Positions 22,257 to 32,457 of a DNA stretch of 64,000 bases are shown piece after piece. The notes beneath the pieces are model-generated. The model did not search any database, was not told the DNA's origin, and was given only the letters and a program-made list of their open reading frames with translations. The stretch comes from Pseudoramibacter sp. (lineage in GTDB: Bacteria; Bacillota; Clostridia; Eubacteriales; Eubacteriaceae), in the NCBI RefSeq assembly GCF_022484225.1, contig NZ_JAKVLT010000001.1, positions 1-64,000 on the forward strand, written 5' to 3'. Every line of letters begins with the position of its first letter. Position 1 is the first letter of the stretch. The position numbers were made by a program, and so were the translations under genes.

Positions 22257-23284
22257 ACTGTGGTCTTTTTCCGGTCGCCCATGTACACTTCAAAAATCCG
22301 TTTGGCCAGTAAATCCGCATCGTGGCGGACGCGCTTGTTTTTCTGAATGACAAAGTGATCTTTAATATAATGATAGGGATAGAGTTCCTCGCCGATCTGA
22401 ACCGGCTTGGAGCCGATGCTGGCGTAGCGCTTCAGCATGTCTTTGTCGAGCGCCCCGTCGTTCACGACGGCATAATCAAACAGCGGCCCCTTGTTTTTAA
22501 TGGTCTGATGGGCTTCCAGGGCGCGGATGTGATCGGCCTGGGTGTAGCCGATGGTTTCTCCCGGCTGCATCATGATGTTGCCCACATAAAATTTCTTGGC
22601 CGAACTGGTTTTGATGGTCTCTTCGATGCCGTCGATCAATAGATGGGGAATCACGGAAGTGTACAGGCTTCCCGGCCCCATGATGATGATGTCGGCGGCC
22701 TTGATCGCGTCCAGGGTTTCGGGCAGGGCCTTCGCCGGCGTTTTCAGGCTGATTTTCTTGATGTGGGTGTGGGCTTCCTTCGCCGCCGCCGGAATCTTGG
22801 ATTCCCCTTCAACCACGTCCCCGTTGGCCAGGGTGCCGATCAGGGTCATGTCGTCCAAGGTCACCGGCAGCACCGTCCCGGTAATCTGGAGCACGTCTGA
22901 GGTTCTCCGGATCGCGTCGTAGAAATCCGACGAAATGCCGGTCATCGCCGCCAGAAACAAATTGCCGAAATTGTGCCCCTTGAGGCGTCCCTTATCAAAC
23001 CGGTAATTGAAAAGGGCCTGCATCACATTTTCATCGTCGGCAAGGGCCAGAATGCAGTTGCGGATGTCCCCCGGAGGCAGAATGCCCAGATCCTCTCTGA
23101 GTTTTCCCGAACTGCCGCCGTCATCGCCGACGGTCACAATGGCCGTCAGCCGGTCTGTATATTTTTTAAGTCCCCGCAAAATCACAGACAGCCCGGTGCC
23201 GCCGCCGAAGGCCACGACTCTGGGGTTGCGAACGCGGACAATATCTTTTATCGTAAATTCCCGGATATATTCTTTAATTTCCAT
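22253..23284 (-). CDS. yvcK: YvcK/GlmR family protein
   Basis: 343 aa. Rossmann-type UPF0052/CofD-like fold with the N-terminal nucleotide loop VVAFGGGTGLSVILRGLK and the motifs VTVGDDGGSSGKLRE, PGDIRNCILALAD and IIMGPGSLYTSVIPHLL. In B. subtilis the protein binds UDP-GlcNAc and directs carbon into cell-wall precursors. It lacks the long tail of some homologues. AGGATAG precedes the ATG. Position between rapZ and whiA is conserved in Firmicutes. Confidence 0.93.
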   Translation of the reverse strand: MEIKEYIREFTIKDIVRVRNPRVVAFGGGTGLSVILRGLKKYTDRLTAIVTVGDDGGSSGKLREDLGILPPGDIRNCILALADDENVMQALFNYRFDKGRLKGHNFGNLFLAAMTGISSDFYDAIRRTSDVLQITGTVLPVTLDDMTLIGTLANGDVVEGESKIPAAAKEAHTHIKKISLKTPAKALPETLDAIKAADIIIMGPGSLYTSVIPHLLIDGIEETIKTSSAKKFYVGNIMMQPGETIGYTQADHIRALEAHQTIKNKGPLFDYAVVNDGALDKDMLKRYASIGSKPVQIGEELYPYHYIKDHFVIQKNKRVRHDADLLAKRIFEVYMGDRKKTTV

Positions 23285-23338
23285 ATCTCTATCTATCCTC
23301 CAATTGACAGATTCCGTGATATTTTTGCCATTTTAAGC

Positions 23339-24208
23339 TTATCGAAGGTTTTTGTCAATGTCCCGGTGGGTTAAACTCACCGAAAGCTTTTCTTCCTTAA
23401 GCGCTTGGCTTAAAAGGCAGGCAAACGTCACGGAGCGGTGCCGTCCGCCGGTACAGCCGAAGGCAATTTCCACGTACTTTTTATTGACCTCTTCATAGTG
23501 AGGGATCACCGTTTTAACCAAATCCAGCACCTTTTCGAAATAGTCGCGGGACTGGGGAAATTTCATGACATACTGCTGCACCGCCTCGTCCTGTCCGGTC
23601 AGCTGGCGCAGATCCTTTTTGTAATAGGGATTGGGCAGGAAACGGACATCAAAAACGAAATCGGCGGAAATCGGCATGCCGTATTTAAATCCGAAAGAAG
23701 ACACCTTGACCCCGACCTGAGCCTTCTTTTTATCGGCGACGAGCATGTTGACGATCAGCTTTCTGAGATCGTTGAGGCCCAGGTCCGTGGTGTCGATGAT
23801 GCAGCTGGCCCGCTGCCGCAGCACTTTCATGATGTGCTGTTCCATATCGATGGCGCCGATCAGCGTGTTGGCCTGATCCAGAAGCGGGTGTTTGCGCCTG
23901 GAAACCTGGTAGCGCCGCACCAGTTCCTGGGGTTTTGCCTCGAGAAAGAGAATTTCTACGTCTTCGGGCAGGGCCTCTACAAACTGATTCAGGGTCGCCG
24001 TGTAATCCGGATTGGACACGACACCGCGAATATCGGTGACAATCGCCAGTTTTTCGATTTCCAACTCGCCGTCGCGGCACAGGCGGATAAACGTCATCAC
24101 AAGATGCACGGGCACATTGTCTACACAATAAAAGCCTTCATCTTCCAAAATATCTACTGCCTTTGATTTGCCTGCTCCCGATAAACCCGTGATGATTAAT
24201 GTTTTCAT
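23339..24208 (-). CDS. rapZ: RNase adapter / nucleotide-binding protein RapZ
   Basis: 289 aa. Walker A GLSGAGKSKAVD at the N-terminus and the C-terminal conserved block EIAFGCTGGRHRSVTFACLLSQ, both diagnostic of the RapZ/YvcJ family. In E. coli it guides RNase E to GlmZ; in Firmicutes (YvcJ) it is a nucleotide-binding protein whose partner is less clear. Lies between a PHP phosphatase gene and yvcK with short gaps. Confidence 0.94.
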   Translation of the reverse strand: MKTLIITGLSGAGKSKAVDILEDEGFYCVDNVPVHLVMTFIRLCRDGELEIEKLAIVTDIRGVVSNPDYTATLNQFVEALPEDVEILFLEAKPQELVRRYQVSRRKHPLLDQANTLIGAIDMEQHIMKVLRQRASCIIDTTDLGLNDLRKLIVNMLVADKKKAQVGVKVSSFGFKYGMPISADFVFDVRFLPNPYYKKDLRQLTGQDEAVQQYVMKFPQSRDYFEKVLDLVKTVIPHYEEVNKKYVEIAFGCTGGRHRSVTFACLLSQALKEEKLSVSLTHRDIDKNLR

Positions 24209-24243
24209 GCCTCTGCCCTCAAATTTCTATTCTTCTCTATTCA

Positions 24244-24981
24244 TTATACAATATTGACAATCCGCGCTTTGGGAATGCCGGCTGCCTCTGCCCACGCGAT
24301 GCCTGAGTCGACATCGGCGACCCGGTCCACGGTGTGGGCGTCGGAATTAATGGCAAAACGGCCGCCGTATTTTGCAATGCGTTTCAATTCTTCGACGTTT
24401 AAGTGATGATGTCTGGGGTTGATTTCCAGAATGATATCTTTTTCTGCCGCCTTCTTCGCCACCGCTTCGACGTCAATGGGACATTTGTCCCCCGGGTGGG
24501 TAATCATTTTGAGATCGTACCGATCCATCATCTTTAAATACGTCTTCGTATTGAAACGGCGGGTGACGGTTTTTAGAAACGGCAGCACCTTTGCCGCATA
24601 ATTGCGCAGCTTCAGCGTGAAAAAATCGCCCGGCCGGTGGGGGATATAAACCCAGTGGTAGCCGGCGTAAATCCAATCGCAGTACCGGCGTTCTTCCCCG
24701 CCGATATCGATGGTGCCGTCATCCCCGGTAATGTTGGATTCTACCGAGAGATACACCTGAATATCGTCGTATTTGCGGTTCAAGCGGTCTATTTCTTCGC
24801 GCATCACCTTAAAATTTTCGGGCTTGACCCCGTACAGCGGGTGGCTGCGGCCGTGGTCGGAGATCACGATGGCTTCGAGTCCCAGCTGTCTCGCCCGTTC
24901 GACCATTTCTTCGATGGTGTTTTTGCCGTGGCTGAACACGGTGTGGGTGTGCAGATCCGCCTTAATTTTCATCGGCGGCAT
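24244..24981 (-). CDS. PHP-domain phosphoesterase (YcdX-like)
   Basis: 245 aa metal-dependent phosphoesterase of the PHP superfamily. Metal ligands are visible in KADLHTHTVFSHG (HTH), ISDHGRSH, ITHPGD, LEINPRHHH and INSDAH, the complete PHP set. YcdX-type proteins are trinuclear-zinc phosphatases of unknown substrate. Its start (MPPM) overlaps the murB stop by about 20 bases; codon 4 is an alternative start. Inserted between murB and rapZ, a common arrangement in Clostridia. Confidence 0.85.
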   Translation of the reverse strand: MPPMKIKADLHTHTVFSHGKNTIEEMVERARQLGLEAIVISDHGRSHPLYGVKPENFKVMREEIDRLNRKYDDIQVYLSVESNITGDDGTIDIGGEERRYCDWIYAGYHWVYIPHRPGDFFTLKLRNYAAKVLPFLKTVTRRFNTKTYLKMMDRYDLKMITHPGDKCPIDVEAVAKKAAEKDIILEINPRHHHLNVEELKRIAKYGGRFAINSDAHTVDRVADVDSGIAWAEAAGIPKARIVNIV

Positions 24982-25912
24982 CCTCGCCTATGGTGATCAC
25001 TTCCGGTTCCAGATCCACCCCGAATTTTGCCTTGACGCAGCGCTGAATGTCGCCGATGAGCTGGAGTACATCCTGGGCGCTGGCGTGGTCAGCGTTGATG
25101 ACAAAGCCACTGTGCTTCGGGCTGACCATGGCGCCGCCGACCTGATGTCCTTTCAGGCCTGCGTCCTGGATGAGCTTGCCGGCGAAATACCCGCCCGGAC
25201 GCTTAAACGTGCTGCCCGCGCTGGGATAGTTTAACGGCTGCTTGTCCCGTCTGCGCTGGTTCAGTTCCTGCATTTTTGAGCGGATGATGTCCGGATCTCC
25301 CGCCTCCAGGGCCAGTTCCACGGCGATGACAATTTCACCCCGTTCACGCATCCGGCTTTGGCGATAGCCGAAATGGCAGTCCGCCCCCTCGACGGTTTCA
25401 AATGCGCCGTCGGGGGTCATGATTTCCACCTTGGTGATAATGTCCTTCATTTCGCCGCCGTAGGCGCCGGCGTTCATGATCGCCGCACCGCCGACCGTGC
25501 CGGGAATGCCCGACGCGAATTCAAAGCCGCTCAAATGATGGGCCAGTGCTTCTTTCGCCACGGCTCTGAGGGATGCCCCTGCCTGAGCTTCGACACGCTT
25601 GCCGTGCACCACTACGGTATTCATCTGGCGCGTATTCACAATAACGCCCCGGAAGCCGCCGTCGCGCACCAAAAGATTGCTGCCGTTGCCCATCAAGAAG
25701 AAGGGCACGTCCGCGTCGCGGCAGAGTTCAATCACCTGAGACAGTTCTTCCCGGCTTTCGGGGAAAACCATGAAATCCGCCGGTCCCCCCACCCTGAATG
25801 TGGTGTGGTCCCGCATCAGACTGTCCGTCAGCAGCTGATCATTTCTGACAATTTCCAATAATTTGTGTTTTATTTCAATTTTATTTATTTTTTTCATCTT
25901 ATTATTATTCAA
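24962..25912 (-). CDS. murB: UDP-N-acetylenolpyruvoylglucosamine reductase
   Basis: 316 aa, type IIa MurB; FAD enzyme of the first committed steps of peptidoglycan synthesis. FAD-binding motifs: RDHTTFRVGGPADFMVFP, FFLMGNGSNLLVRDGGFRGVIV, GIPGTVGGAAIMNAGAYGG; catalytic Ser in YPSAGSTFKRP. The frame starts at a TTG at 25912 with GAGAGG 9 bases upstream; an ATG at 25897 has no ribosome binding site, so the TTG is kept. First gene of the murB-PHP-rapZ-yvcK-whiA unit. Confidence 0.94.
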   Translation of the reverse strand: MNNNKMKKINKIEIKHKLLEIVRNDQLLTDSLMRDHTTFRVGGPADFMVFPESREELSQVIELCRDADVPFFLMGNGSNLLVRDGGFRGVIVNTRQMNTVVVHGKRVEAQAGASLRAVAKEALAHHLSGFEFASGIPGTVGGAAIMNAGAYGGEMKDIITKVEIMTPDGAFETVEGADCHFGYRQSRMRERGEIVIAVELALEAGDPDIIRSKMQELNQRRRDKQPLNYPSAGSTFKRPGGYFAGKLIQDAGLKGHQVGGAMVSPKHSGFVINADHASAQDVLQLIGDIQRCVKAKFGVDLEPEVITIGEDAADEN

Positions 25913-26003
25913 TATTGATCGCCTCTCGATTTTTCTCTATTTTTTCTCTGTTTTTTTTCATTCGGACGATCATATCATATCATCATTAAAAAGGAATTAA
26001 GAA

Positions 26004-26747
26004 TTATCCCACAGTCGCCGCAAAAGTGATAATCGAAACCTTTTCCGCTCCGGCCTCCTCGAGGGCGGCGGCGCAGTTGTCCAGCGTTGCGCCCGTGGTC
26101 ATGACATCGTCAACCAGCGCGACCCGCTTTCCCTGAAGGTGTTCAGGGCACACGGCGCGGAAAACATTTTTGACATTCTGCTGTCTGAAATCCGCAGACT
26201 GCCCCACCTGGTGGGGCGTATCGACGACGCGCTTCAGACTGTCGCCGTCGACTGCGATCTCAAGTCCCCTTTCCCGAAGGGCCAGAGACAGCCCCCGGGC
26301 CAGATGCGCGCTTTGATTGTAGCCCCGCTCGGCCAGGCGGTTGGGATGGAGGGGCACCGGAATCAGCGCCTCGATCTCTTTGATCCAGGGCTGTTCCATC
26401 AAACCCGCTGCCATCTGTCTGCCGGCCCAGTCCGCCAGGGTTTTCTGATGCCTGAACTTGAAGCCGGCGGCGATTTGTTCTGCGGCCTCTTCGTAGCGGA
26501 GCCACACGTATCCCTGGTCAAAATGGCGGTTCAATCCGGATTTGCAGCTTTTACACAAGACGGTCTCGTGGGTGAGCACCGGCCGCCCGCACCGGCTGCA
26601 GACCGGCCCGGCATTCACCGGCAGATTTTTCAGGCAGGTCTCGCAGAGATAGGCTTCTTTGTCAAAAAGCACCTTTTTGCAGACCGGACAGCGGTCGTTG
26701 TCGATAAACAGCAGCCGGCTGATGCGCTGAAGCAGTGACCCGCTCAT
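26004..26747 (-). CDS. comF: ComF family phosphoribosyltransferase-like protein
   Basis: 247 aa. N-terminal zinc-ribbon with Cys pairs CPVCKK, CETC, CSRCGR and CKSC; C-terminal type I PRTase fold with LIPVPLHPNRLAERGYNQS and the PRPP loop VALVDDVMTTGATL. ComF is needed for DNA uptake in naturally competent bacteria and interacts with the helicase ComFA, but it is also widely conserved in species not known to be competent. ATGA overlap with recD2. Confidence 0.92.
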   Translation of the reverse strand: MSGSLLQRISRLLFIDNDRCPVCKKVLFDKEAYLCETCLKNLPVNAGPVCSRCGRPVLTHETVLCKSCKSGLNRHFDQGYVWLRYEEAAEQIAAGFKFRHQKTLADWAGRQMAAGLMEQPWIKEIEALIPVPLHPNRLAERGYNQSAHLARGLSLALRERGLEIAVDGDSLKRVVDTPHQVGQSADFRQQNVKNVFRAVCPEHLQGKRVALVDDVMTTGATLDNCAAALEEAGAEKVSIITFAATVG

Positions 26748-28954
26748 AAAGCCATATCCCGGTAACGGGCGATCCGGTAGATCAAACCCGTTTTTCTTTT
26801 CCGGCTGTCATCGGACTGAATCATGCGGATAAAATGCTCGGGCCTGCCGATTAAGATCAGCATCTTTTTCGCCCGGGTGACGCCGGTGTACAATAACTTG
26901 CGGTTGAGGAAAAGGGGCGATCCGCCGATGAGGGGCATGATCACCACCGGAAACTCCGAGCCCTGACTCTTGTGCACCGTCATGGCGAAAGCGTGGGAAA
27001 GTTCGTCCATCTGGTCGAAACCGTAAACGGCCGTGCGCCCGTCGGAAAAGACCACCGTCACCTGGCGCTTGTCGTCCGAAATCTGGCCCACGGTGCCGAT
27101 GTCGCCGTTGTACACCCCTTCTCCCTTTTCAAAAGTCACTTCATCCTGCCACTTCATCTGGTAGTTGTTGCGGATCTGCATCACCTTGTCCCCTTCTCTG
27201 AAAATGACCGGACCAAAGGTGTGTTCTTTTTTGTGGGGGTCCGGCGGATTTAAGATCCCCTGAATTTTCTGATTCAGGGCGATGGTGCCCACGATGCCCT
27301 TTTTAAGGGGGGTGATCACCTGAACGTCGTGAACCACGTCGATGCCGGCGTTGTCTTTGAGGCGGTAAGCCAGCAGATCGAGCAGGGTCTGTTCGATCTC
27401 TTCCTGGCTTCTCTTGGGCATGAGCACAAAGTCGGACTGGTTGTCGATTTTCGGCACTCTGCCTTCATTGATCGCCTTGGCGTTTGTGGAAATCTGGCTC
27501 TTTTCCGACTGTCTGTAAACCTGATTCAGGCGGACCACCGGGGCGATTTCGCTGTCGATGAGATCCCGGAGGACATCCCCCGGCCCCACCGAAGGCAGCT
27601 GGTCCGCATCCCCGACGAGAATGAGGCGGGTGCCCTCTTCGATGGCCTCGAGGAGACTTTTCATGAGCACGATGTCGATCATCGACGCTTCGTCGACGAT
27701 GAGGGCATTGGTTTCCAGAGGATTGTCCGCGTTGCGCTCAAAGCTCGGTGTCAGGGCGTTTTCGTCAAAATGATATTCCAGAAGACGGTGCAGGGTTTTG
27801 GCCTCTTCCCCCGTAGTTTCCGTCATCCGCTTGGCGGCCCGGCCCGTAGGCGCCGCCAGCTGCACGGCCAAATGCATGCTGGTCAAAATGCTTAAAATCC
27901 CGTTGATGATCGTCGTCTTGCCCGTGCCCGGGCCCCCGGTGATGATGACGACCCCCTTTTCCACCGCAGTCTTGATGGCGTCGCGCTGCTGGGGGTCCAA
28001 GGTGATGGCAATGTGGCTTTCGTAGCGCCGGATGGCCTCGTCGATGTCCAAAAGAGGCGTTTCAAACTGGCTTTGGGTCAGCTGCGTCATCATCAGGGCC
28101 GTCGCATCTTCAGCTTCATAAAGCCCCATGGGGTAGTACACCCGCCGTCCGTCAATTTCGTCCATGTGGGCGCCGCCGCTGAGGATCACCCCTTCAAGAC
28201 CTTTGGCGACGGTTTCCCGGCCGACATCGAGCAGCTTTTCGGCCTCTGCGACGAGTTCATTTTCATCCATATAGGTATTGCCCCTGGCGTAGCATTCCCG
28301 AAGAGCCTGGACAACCCCAGCCTGAATGCGTTTGTCGTCCTGCCTGTCGACCCCCAGCTTTTCAGCCATCTGGTCGGCGGCCTTGAAGCCGATGCCCCGC
28401 ACATCACGGACCACGCGGTACGGATCTTCAAGGAGGACGGCCACGGTCTGGTCGTGATACGTCTGATACAGCTTCATGGCCATTTTAGAGGAGATGCCGT
28501 ATTCCTGAAGTTCGATGAGCACGTTGCGGATGTCCCGCTGATCCTGATAGGCCCCGACAATCCGACTTAAAGTCTTCTGTCCGATGCCCGGGATTTCCAA
28601 AAGGCGGGAGGGATCCTGGTCCAGCACCTTGAGCGTATCCTGGCCGAACTTTTCCACAATCAGCGCCGCCGTTTTGGGGCCGACCCCGGGCAACATGCCG
28701 CTGCCCAGATACTGAATCAACCCGGCGTCAGTGGTGGGCAGTTCCACCTTGTAGTGTTCAAACTGGAACTGCCTGCCGTACACAAGATGATTGGTCCACC
28801 GTCCAAAAAGCGTCAGTCGCGTGCCGAGCTCCACGGATACCATATGGCCCACAACCGTGGTCATTTCGCCGTCCACGTCGAGGTCAGCCACCGTATAGCC
28901 GTTTTCATCATTATGAAAGACAATGTTTTCCAACGATCCCCTTAACTTTTCCAT
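26744..28954 (-). CDS. recD2: RecD-like DNA helicase RecD2
   Basis: 736 aa SF1B 5'-3' helicase not associated with RecBC. An N-terminal OB-like region ([20 protein letters not shown]), tandem helix-hairpin-helix segments ([15 protein letters not shown] and [13 protein letters not shown]), then the motor with Walker [14 protein letters not shown], Walker [12 protein letters not shown], and motif [21 protein letters not shown]. The frame extends upstream to 29044, but AGAGGACGGG leads directly into the ATG at 28954 and homologues begin there. It diverges from guaB. Confidence 0.93.
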   Translation of the reverse strand: MEKLRGSLENIVFHNDENGYTVADLDVDGEMTTVVGHMVSVELGTRLTLFGRWTNHLVYGRQFQFEHYKVELPTTDAGLIQYLGSGMLPGVGPKTAALIVEKFGQDTLKVLDQDPSRLLEIPGIGQKTLSRIVGAYQDQRDIRNVLIELQEYGISSKMAMKLYQTYHDQTVAVLLEDPYRVVRDVRGIGFKAADQMAEKLGVDRQDDKRIQAGVVQALRECYARGNTYMDENELVAEAEKLLDVGRETVAKGLEGVILSGGAHMDEIDGRRVYYPMGLYEAEDATALMMTQLTQSQFETPLLDIDEAIRRYESHIAITLDPQQRDAIKTAVEKGVVIITGGPGTGKTTIINGILSILTSMHLAVQLAAPTGRAAKRMTETTGEEAKTLHRLLEYHFDENALTPSFERNADNPLETNALIVDEASMIDIVLMKSLLEAIEEGTRLILVGDADQLPSVGPGDVLRDLIDSEIAPVVRLNQVYRQSEKSQISTNAKAINEGRVPKIDNQSDFVLMPKRSQEEIEQTLLDLLAYRLKDNAGIDVVHDVQVITPLKKGIVGTIALNQKIQGILNPPDPHKKEHTFGPVIFREGDKVMQIRNNYQMKWQDEVTFEKGEGVYNGDIGTVGQISDDKRQVTVVFSDGRTAVYGFDQMDELSHAFAMTVHKSQGSEFPVVIMPLIGGSPLFLNRKLLYTGVTRAKKMLILIGRPEHFIRMIQSDDSRKRKTGLIYRIARYRDMAL

Positions 28955-29037
28955 CCCGTCCTCTTTTCTCGTTCTTGATATTCCAATTATACACGACAGT
29001 CCTTTTACCCTGCAACGGTTTTCCCGCGCCGCCTTTC

Positions 29038-29066
29038 TTGACACGCTCTGGAAAAACCACTATAAT
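29038..29066 (+). promoter_or_regulatory. guaB promoter, perfect consensus
   Basis: TTGACA (29038-29043), 17-base spacer, TATAAT (29061-29066). The predicted leader is about 60 bases. Confidence 0.9.
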
Positions 29067-29084
29067 GGTTTAAATTTTATTTCA

Positions 29085-29097
29085 AATGTTCGTTTTT
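29085..29097 (-). promoter_or_regulatory. Possible single PurBox-like site in guaB leader
   Basis: The minus strand reads AAAAACGAACATT, matching 12 of 13 positions of the Bacillus PurR box (AWWWCCGAACWWT). PurR normally needs two inverted boxes; I see only one, and it lies downstream of the promoter, so this may be chance. Confidence 0.25.
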
Positions 29098-29132
29098 TTA
29101 CTATTTTTACTAATACTAATAAGGAGAATTCT

Positions 29133-30635
29133 ATGGCACAGATTTTTGAAGAACCTTCTCGTACTTTTAATGAATACCTGCTCGTCCCAGGCTATTCTTC
29201 CTCTGAATGCATTCCAGACAACGTGGATTTAAAGACACCTTTGGTCAAATTTAAAAAAGGAGAAACACCGGCGCTGTCCCTGAACATCCCGATGACCTCC
29301 GCCATCATGCAGGCCGTTTCCGGCGAAAAGATGGCCATCGCACTCGCCCAGGAAGGCGGGGTTTCTTTCATTTACGGCTCCCAATCCGTGGAAGACGAAG
29401 CCGAAATGGTCGCCCGGGTCAAAGCGTACAAAGCCGGTTTTGTTCCCTCTGACACCAACCTCTCTCCGGAAGACACCATGGCCGACTGCCTGGACATCAA
29501 ACAGCGCACCGGCCACTCCACCATTGCCATCACCAGCGACGGCACTGCCAACGGCAAATTTCTCGGCATCGTCACCAGCCGCGACTACCGCGTGAGCCGC
29601 ATGGATCCCGCCACCAAGGTCAAAACCTTTATGACGCCAAAGGACAAAGTCGTTTCTGCGCCCATCGGCACCTCTTTAAAAGAAGCGAACAACATCATCT
29701 GGGATCACAAGCTGAATACCCTTCCGATCTTAAACGAAGACGGCACCCTCGCCTATTTCGTTTTCCGCAAGGATTATTCCGTACATAAATCCAACCCCCT
29801 GGAACTTCTCGACGCGAAGAAGCGCTACGTCGTCGGTGCCGGGATCAACACCCGGGACTACGCAGAACGGGTGCCGGCGCTGATCGACGCCGGGGCTGAC
29901 GTGCTGTGTATCGACTCTTCAGAAGGCTATTCCGAATGGCAGAAACTGACCTTGGAATGGATCCGCGAACACTACGGCAACGACGTCAAAGTCGGAGCCG
30001 GCAACGTCGTCGACGCCGAAGGGTTCCGCTTCCTCGCCGACTGCGGCGCAGATTTCGTCAAGATCGGCATCGGCGGCGGCTCCATCTGCATCACCCGTGA
30101 ACAAAAGGGGATCGGCCGCGGCCAGGCGACAGCGGTCATCGAAGTGGCCAAAGCCCGGGATGAATACTACAAGGAAACCGGCGTTTACATTCCGATCTGC
30201 TCCGACGGCGGCATCGTCTACGACCACCACATCACCCTCGCCCTGGCCATGGGCGCCGACTTCGTCATGCTGGGCCGCTATTTCTCCCGCTTCGACGAAA
30301 GCCCGACCCGCATTGTAACCATCAACGGCAACTACATGAAGGAATACTGGGGTGAAGGCAGCAGCCGCGCCCGCAACTGGCAGCGCTACGATCTCGGCGG
30401 CAAGAAAGAACTTTCTTTTGAAGAAGGAGTCGATTCCTACGTGCCTTACGCCGGGAGTCTCCACGACAACGTGGCCGGCACCTTGTCGAAAATCCGTTCG
30501 ACCATGTGCAACTGCGGCGCGCTGAACATTCCGGATTTCCAGAAGAAAGCCAAGCTGACTGTCGTGTCGGCCACCAGCATCACCGAAGGCGGTGCTCACG
30601 ACGTCATCCTCAAAGACGACAGCAAGGTTCGTTAA
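29133..30635 (+). CDS. guaB: IMP dehydrogenase
   Basis: 500 aa; oxidises IMP to XMP, the first step toward GMP. TIM barrel split by a CBS pair (about residues 95-225). NAD and IMP motifs: [18 protein letters not shown], the catalytic loop [21 protein letters not shown] with the active Cys, [25 protein letters not shown], and the flap region around [17 protein letters not shown]. The active-site loop reads GGSICIT instead of the GPGSICTT of most bacterial enzymes, a variant I recall from a distinct subgroup. Start chosen at 29133, where AAGGAG sits 7 bases upstream; the longer open frame is non-coding. Monocistronic, between a consensus promoter and a strong terminator. Confidence 0.94.
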   Translation: MAQIFEEPSRTFNEYLLVPGYSSSECIPDNVDLKTPLVKFKKGETPALSLNIPMTSAIMQAVSGEKMAIALAQEGGVSFIYGSQSVEDEAEMVARVKAYKAGFVPSDTNLSPEDTMADCLDIKQRTGHSTIAITSDGTANGKFLGIVTSRDYRVSRMDPATKVKTFMTPKDKVVSAPIGTSLKEANNIIWDHKLNTLPILNEDGTLAYFVFRKDYSVHKSNPLELLDAKKRYVVGAGINTRDYAERVPALIDAGADVLCIDSSEGYSEWQKLTLEWIREHYGNDVKVGAGNVVDAEGFRFLADCGADFVKIGIGGGSICITREQKGIGRGQATAVIEVAKARDEYYKETGVYIPICSDGGIVYDHHITLALAMGADFVMLGRYFSRFDESPTRIVTINGNYMKEYWGEGSSRARNWQRYDLGGKKELSFEEGVDSYVPYAGSLHDNVAGTLSKIRSTMCNCGALNIPDFQKKAKLTVVSATSITEGGAHDVILKDDSKVR

Positions 30636-30654
30636 TTGAATTCATGCCATACAA

Positions 30655-30692
30655 AAACCCCGAAAGTTTAAAACTTTCGGGGTTTATTTTTT
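30655..30692. terminator. Bidirectional terminator between guaB and xpt
   Basis: AAACCCCGAAAGTTT pairs with AAACTTTCGGGGTTT, with T-rich sequence following on the plus strand and a T-run also on the minus strand. It serves guaB and the convergent xpt operon. Confidence 0.92.
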
Positions 30693-30699
30693 GTAAAAA

Positions 30700-31269
30700 T
30701 CATCTGAAAACAATCCGGCCGTCTTCAATGTGATCCACAATGGCCAGGCTTTCGACGCGGATGCCCTTTTCCCTGAGGGCGTCGCCGCCGCCCTGAAAGC
30801 CCTTTTCAATGCAGATTCCGATGCCGCAGACTTCGGCCCCGGCCTGCCGGCAGATGTCGAGCAGCCCGGCCATGGCCTTGCCCCGGGCCATAAAATCGTC
30901 GACGATCAAAACCCGGTCTGCCTTTGTCAAATAGCGCTTGTCCACGGTGACGTCATAGTCCCTGTCGTAAGTAAAAGAATGCACCGTCGACGTGTAGACC
31001 TGGCTGCCGAGGTTTAAGCTCTTCGCCTTTTTGGCAAAGACCACCGGCACCTTAAAATGCCGGGCCGTCATGGACGCGATGGCGATGCCTGAGGCTTCGA
31101 TGGTCATGATTTTATTGACCCCGGCATCCCGGTACAGTTCATAGAAAGTCCGGCCGATTTCGTCCATGAGGCCGATGTCGATCTGATGATTGAGGAAACT
31201 CCCGACTTTTACAATGCCGCCGTCCTGAATCTCTCCGTCTTTTAAAATCCGCTGCTTTAACAATTCCAT
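30700..31269 (-). CDS. xpt: Xanthine phosphoribosyltransferase
   Basis: 189 aa; salvages xanthine to XMP. It starts MELLKQRILKDGEI and has the PRPP loop VLIVDDFMARGKAM, both characteristic of Xpt. It is the last gene of a five-gene operon with a single base between its ATG and the maf stop, so unlike in Bacillus it is not preceded by its own purine riboswitch. It converges with guaB, the other XMP-producing enzyme. Confidence 0.94.
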   Translation of the reverse strand: MELLKQRILKDGEIQDGGIVKVGSFLNHQIDIGLMDEIGRTFYELYRDAGVNKIMTIEASGIAIASMTARHFKVPVVFAKKAKSLNLGSQVYTSTVHSFTYDRDYDVTVDKRYLTKADRVLIVDDFMARGKAMAGLLDICRQAGAEVCGIGICIEKGFQGGGDALREKGIRVESLAIVDHIEDGRIVFR

Positions 31270-31270
31270 C

Positions 31271-31864
31271 TTACGCTTCCTCTGCTTTTTGAATAAAAGC
31301 CTTCAGCGCCTGATAAAGGGCGCCCACCGGCAGCCCGACGACGTTGGCGTAATCCCCTTCGATGCCTTTGATGTAGGCTGAAAAGGCACCCTGAATGGCG
31401 TAGGCGCCGGCCTTGTCCATGGGTTCTTCAGAGCTCGCGTAGGCGGCGATTTCATCCGCCGTCATGGGATAAACGTGAACGGCGGTTTCGTCGGCGAAGG
31501 TCACCGGCGGGACGCTGCCGTCGGACATCATGAGGGTGACCCCGGTGTAAACGTGGTGGGTTCCCCCTTCGATCTGGCAGATCATTTTCGCCGCTTCTTC
31601 ATGGTTTTTCGGCTTCCCGAGGATTTTGCCTCCGGCGGCCACCACCGTGTCCGCGCCGATGACCAGATAGCGGGAATCGAGCTTATTTGCCACGTTTTCC
31701 GCCTTCTGCCGGGACAGGATTTTCACGGCTTCTGCAGGATCCTTCGTATTGATTTTTTCCGTGATGGTCGAGGGCATGATGATGGGATCGATGCCGATGC
31801 GGGACAGCAGTTCCCGGCGTCTCGGAGACTGGGACGCCAAAATGATCGGAATATTGGTTTTCAT
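31271..31864 (-). CDS. maf: Maf-like nucleoside triphosphate pyrophosphatase
   Basis: 197 aa from the ATG I prefer. Maf motifs: ILASQSPRRRELLSRIGI at the N-terminus, IGADTVV, and the C-terminal GAYAIQGAFSAYIKGIEGDYANVVGLP. Maf proteins hydrolyse dTTP, UTP or modified nucleotides and act in house-cleaning and septum control. A GTG at 31873 is possible, but GAGG 8 bases before the ATG at 31864 favours the latter. Confidence 0.92.
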   Translation of the reverse strand: MKTNIPIILASQSPRRRELLSRIGIDPIIMPSTITEKINTKDPAEAVKILSRQKAENVANKLDSRYLVIGADTVVAAGGKILGKPKNHEEAAKMICQIEGGTHHVYTGVTLMMSDGSVPPVTFADETAVHVYPMTADEIAAYASSEEPMDKAGAYAIQGAFSAYIKGIEGDYANVVGLPVGALYQALKAFIQKAEEA

Positions 31865-31874
31865 CTTGTTCACC

Positions 31875-32456
31875 TCACGCCTGTTCCCCGGTGAGCTGCA
31901 GTTCTTCGGCGTGGGCCTTCATGCCGTCGATGACGATGCCCGCCACTTCCCGGATTTCCATGCCGAGCATGTCGCAGCCCTGCAGGATCAGCTCCCGGTT
32001 GCAGCCTGCCGCGAAATTTTTGCTCTTCCACTTTTTCATAAAGCTCTTCAGCTTCATGTCCGTGATGCCGTGGGGGCGCATGCGCGCCGCCGCCTGGACG
32101 ATGCCGGTGAGTTCATCCACCGTAAACAGACTTTTTTCCATGGGCGTTTCCGGCTTGACGTCGTTGACGATGGTGTAACCGTGGCTCATGATCGCGCGGA
32201 CGTCCCGTTCCGGAACGCCGGCTTCGAGGAGGGGCTTTTCTGTATGTTCCAAATGTGCTTCGGGATATTTTTCGTAATCGTAGTCGTGGAGCCACCCCAC
32301 CGCTTCCCATTCTTCTTTTTCTTCGGGATCTGCGCCGAAATGTTCCGCCATCGCGCCCATGGCCGCGGACACGTTCGCCGCGTGGAGCAGCAGGTGATCT
32401 TCAGTGACCATGGTGCTGTTTAATTTTTTCGCTTGTTCCAGTGTAAGTCTCTGCAT
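31875..32456 (-). CDS. HD-domain hydrolase
   Basis: 193 aa single HD domain. Metal ligands visible: H in DHLLLHAANVS, HD in GWLHDYDYEKYPEAHLEH, and D in VDELTGIVQAA. Many proteins annotated simply as HDIG-domain hydrolases have this length; the substrate is unknown. AAAGGAG stands 10 bases before the ATG at 32456; the open frame extends 24 codons upstream into the SulP gene, which I do not accept. One base separates it from maf on one side and from sulP on the other. Confidence 0.82.
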   Translation of the reverse strand: MQRLTLEQAKKLNSTMVTEDHLLLHAANVSAAMGAMAEHFGADPEEKEEWEAVGWLHDYDYEKYPEAHLEHTEKPLLEAGVPERDVRAIMSHGYTIVNDVKPETPMEKSLFTVDELTGIVQAAARMRPHGITDMKLKSFMKKWKSKNFAAGCNRELILQGCDMLGMEIREVAGIVIDGMKAHAEELQLTGEQA

Positions 32457-32457
32457 A

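Noticed and set aside
30640..31330. Purine riboswitch in front of xpt
   Set aside because: xpt starts 1 base after maf inside an operon, leaving no room for a leader.
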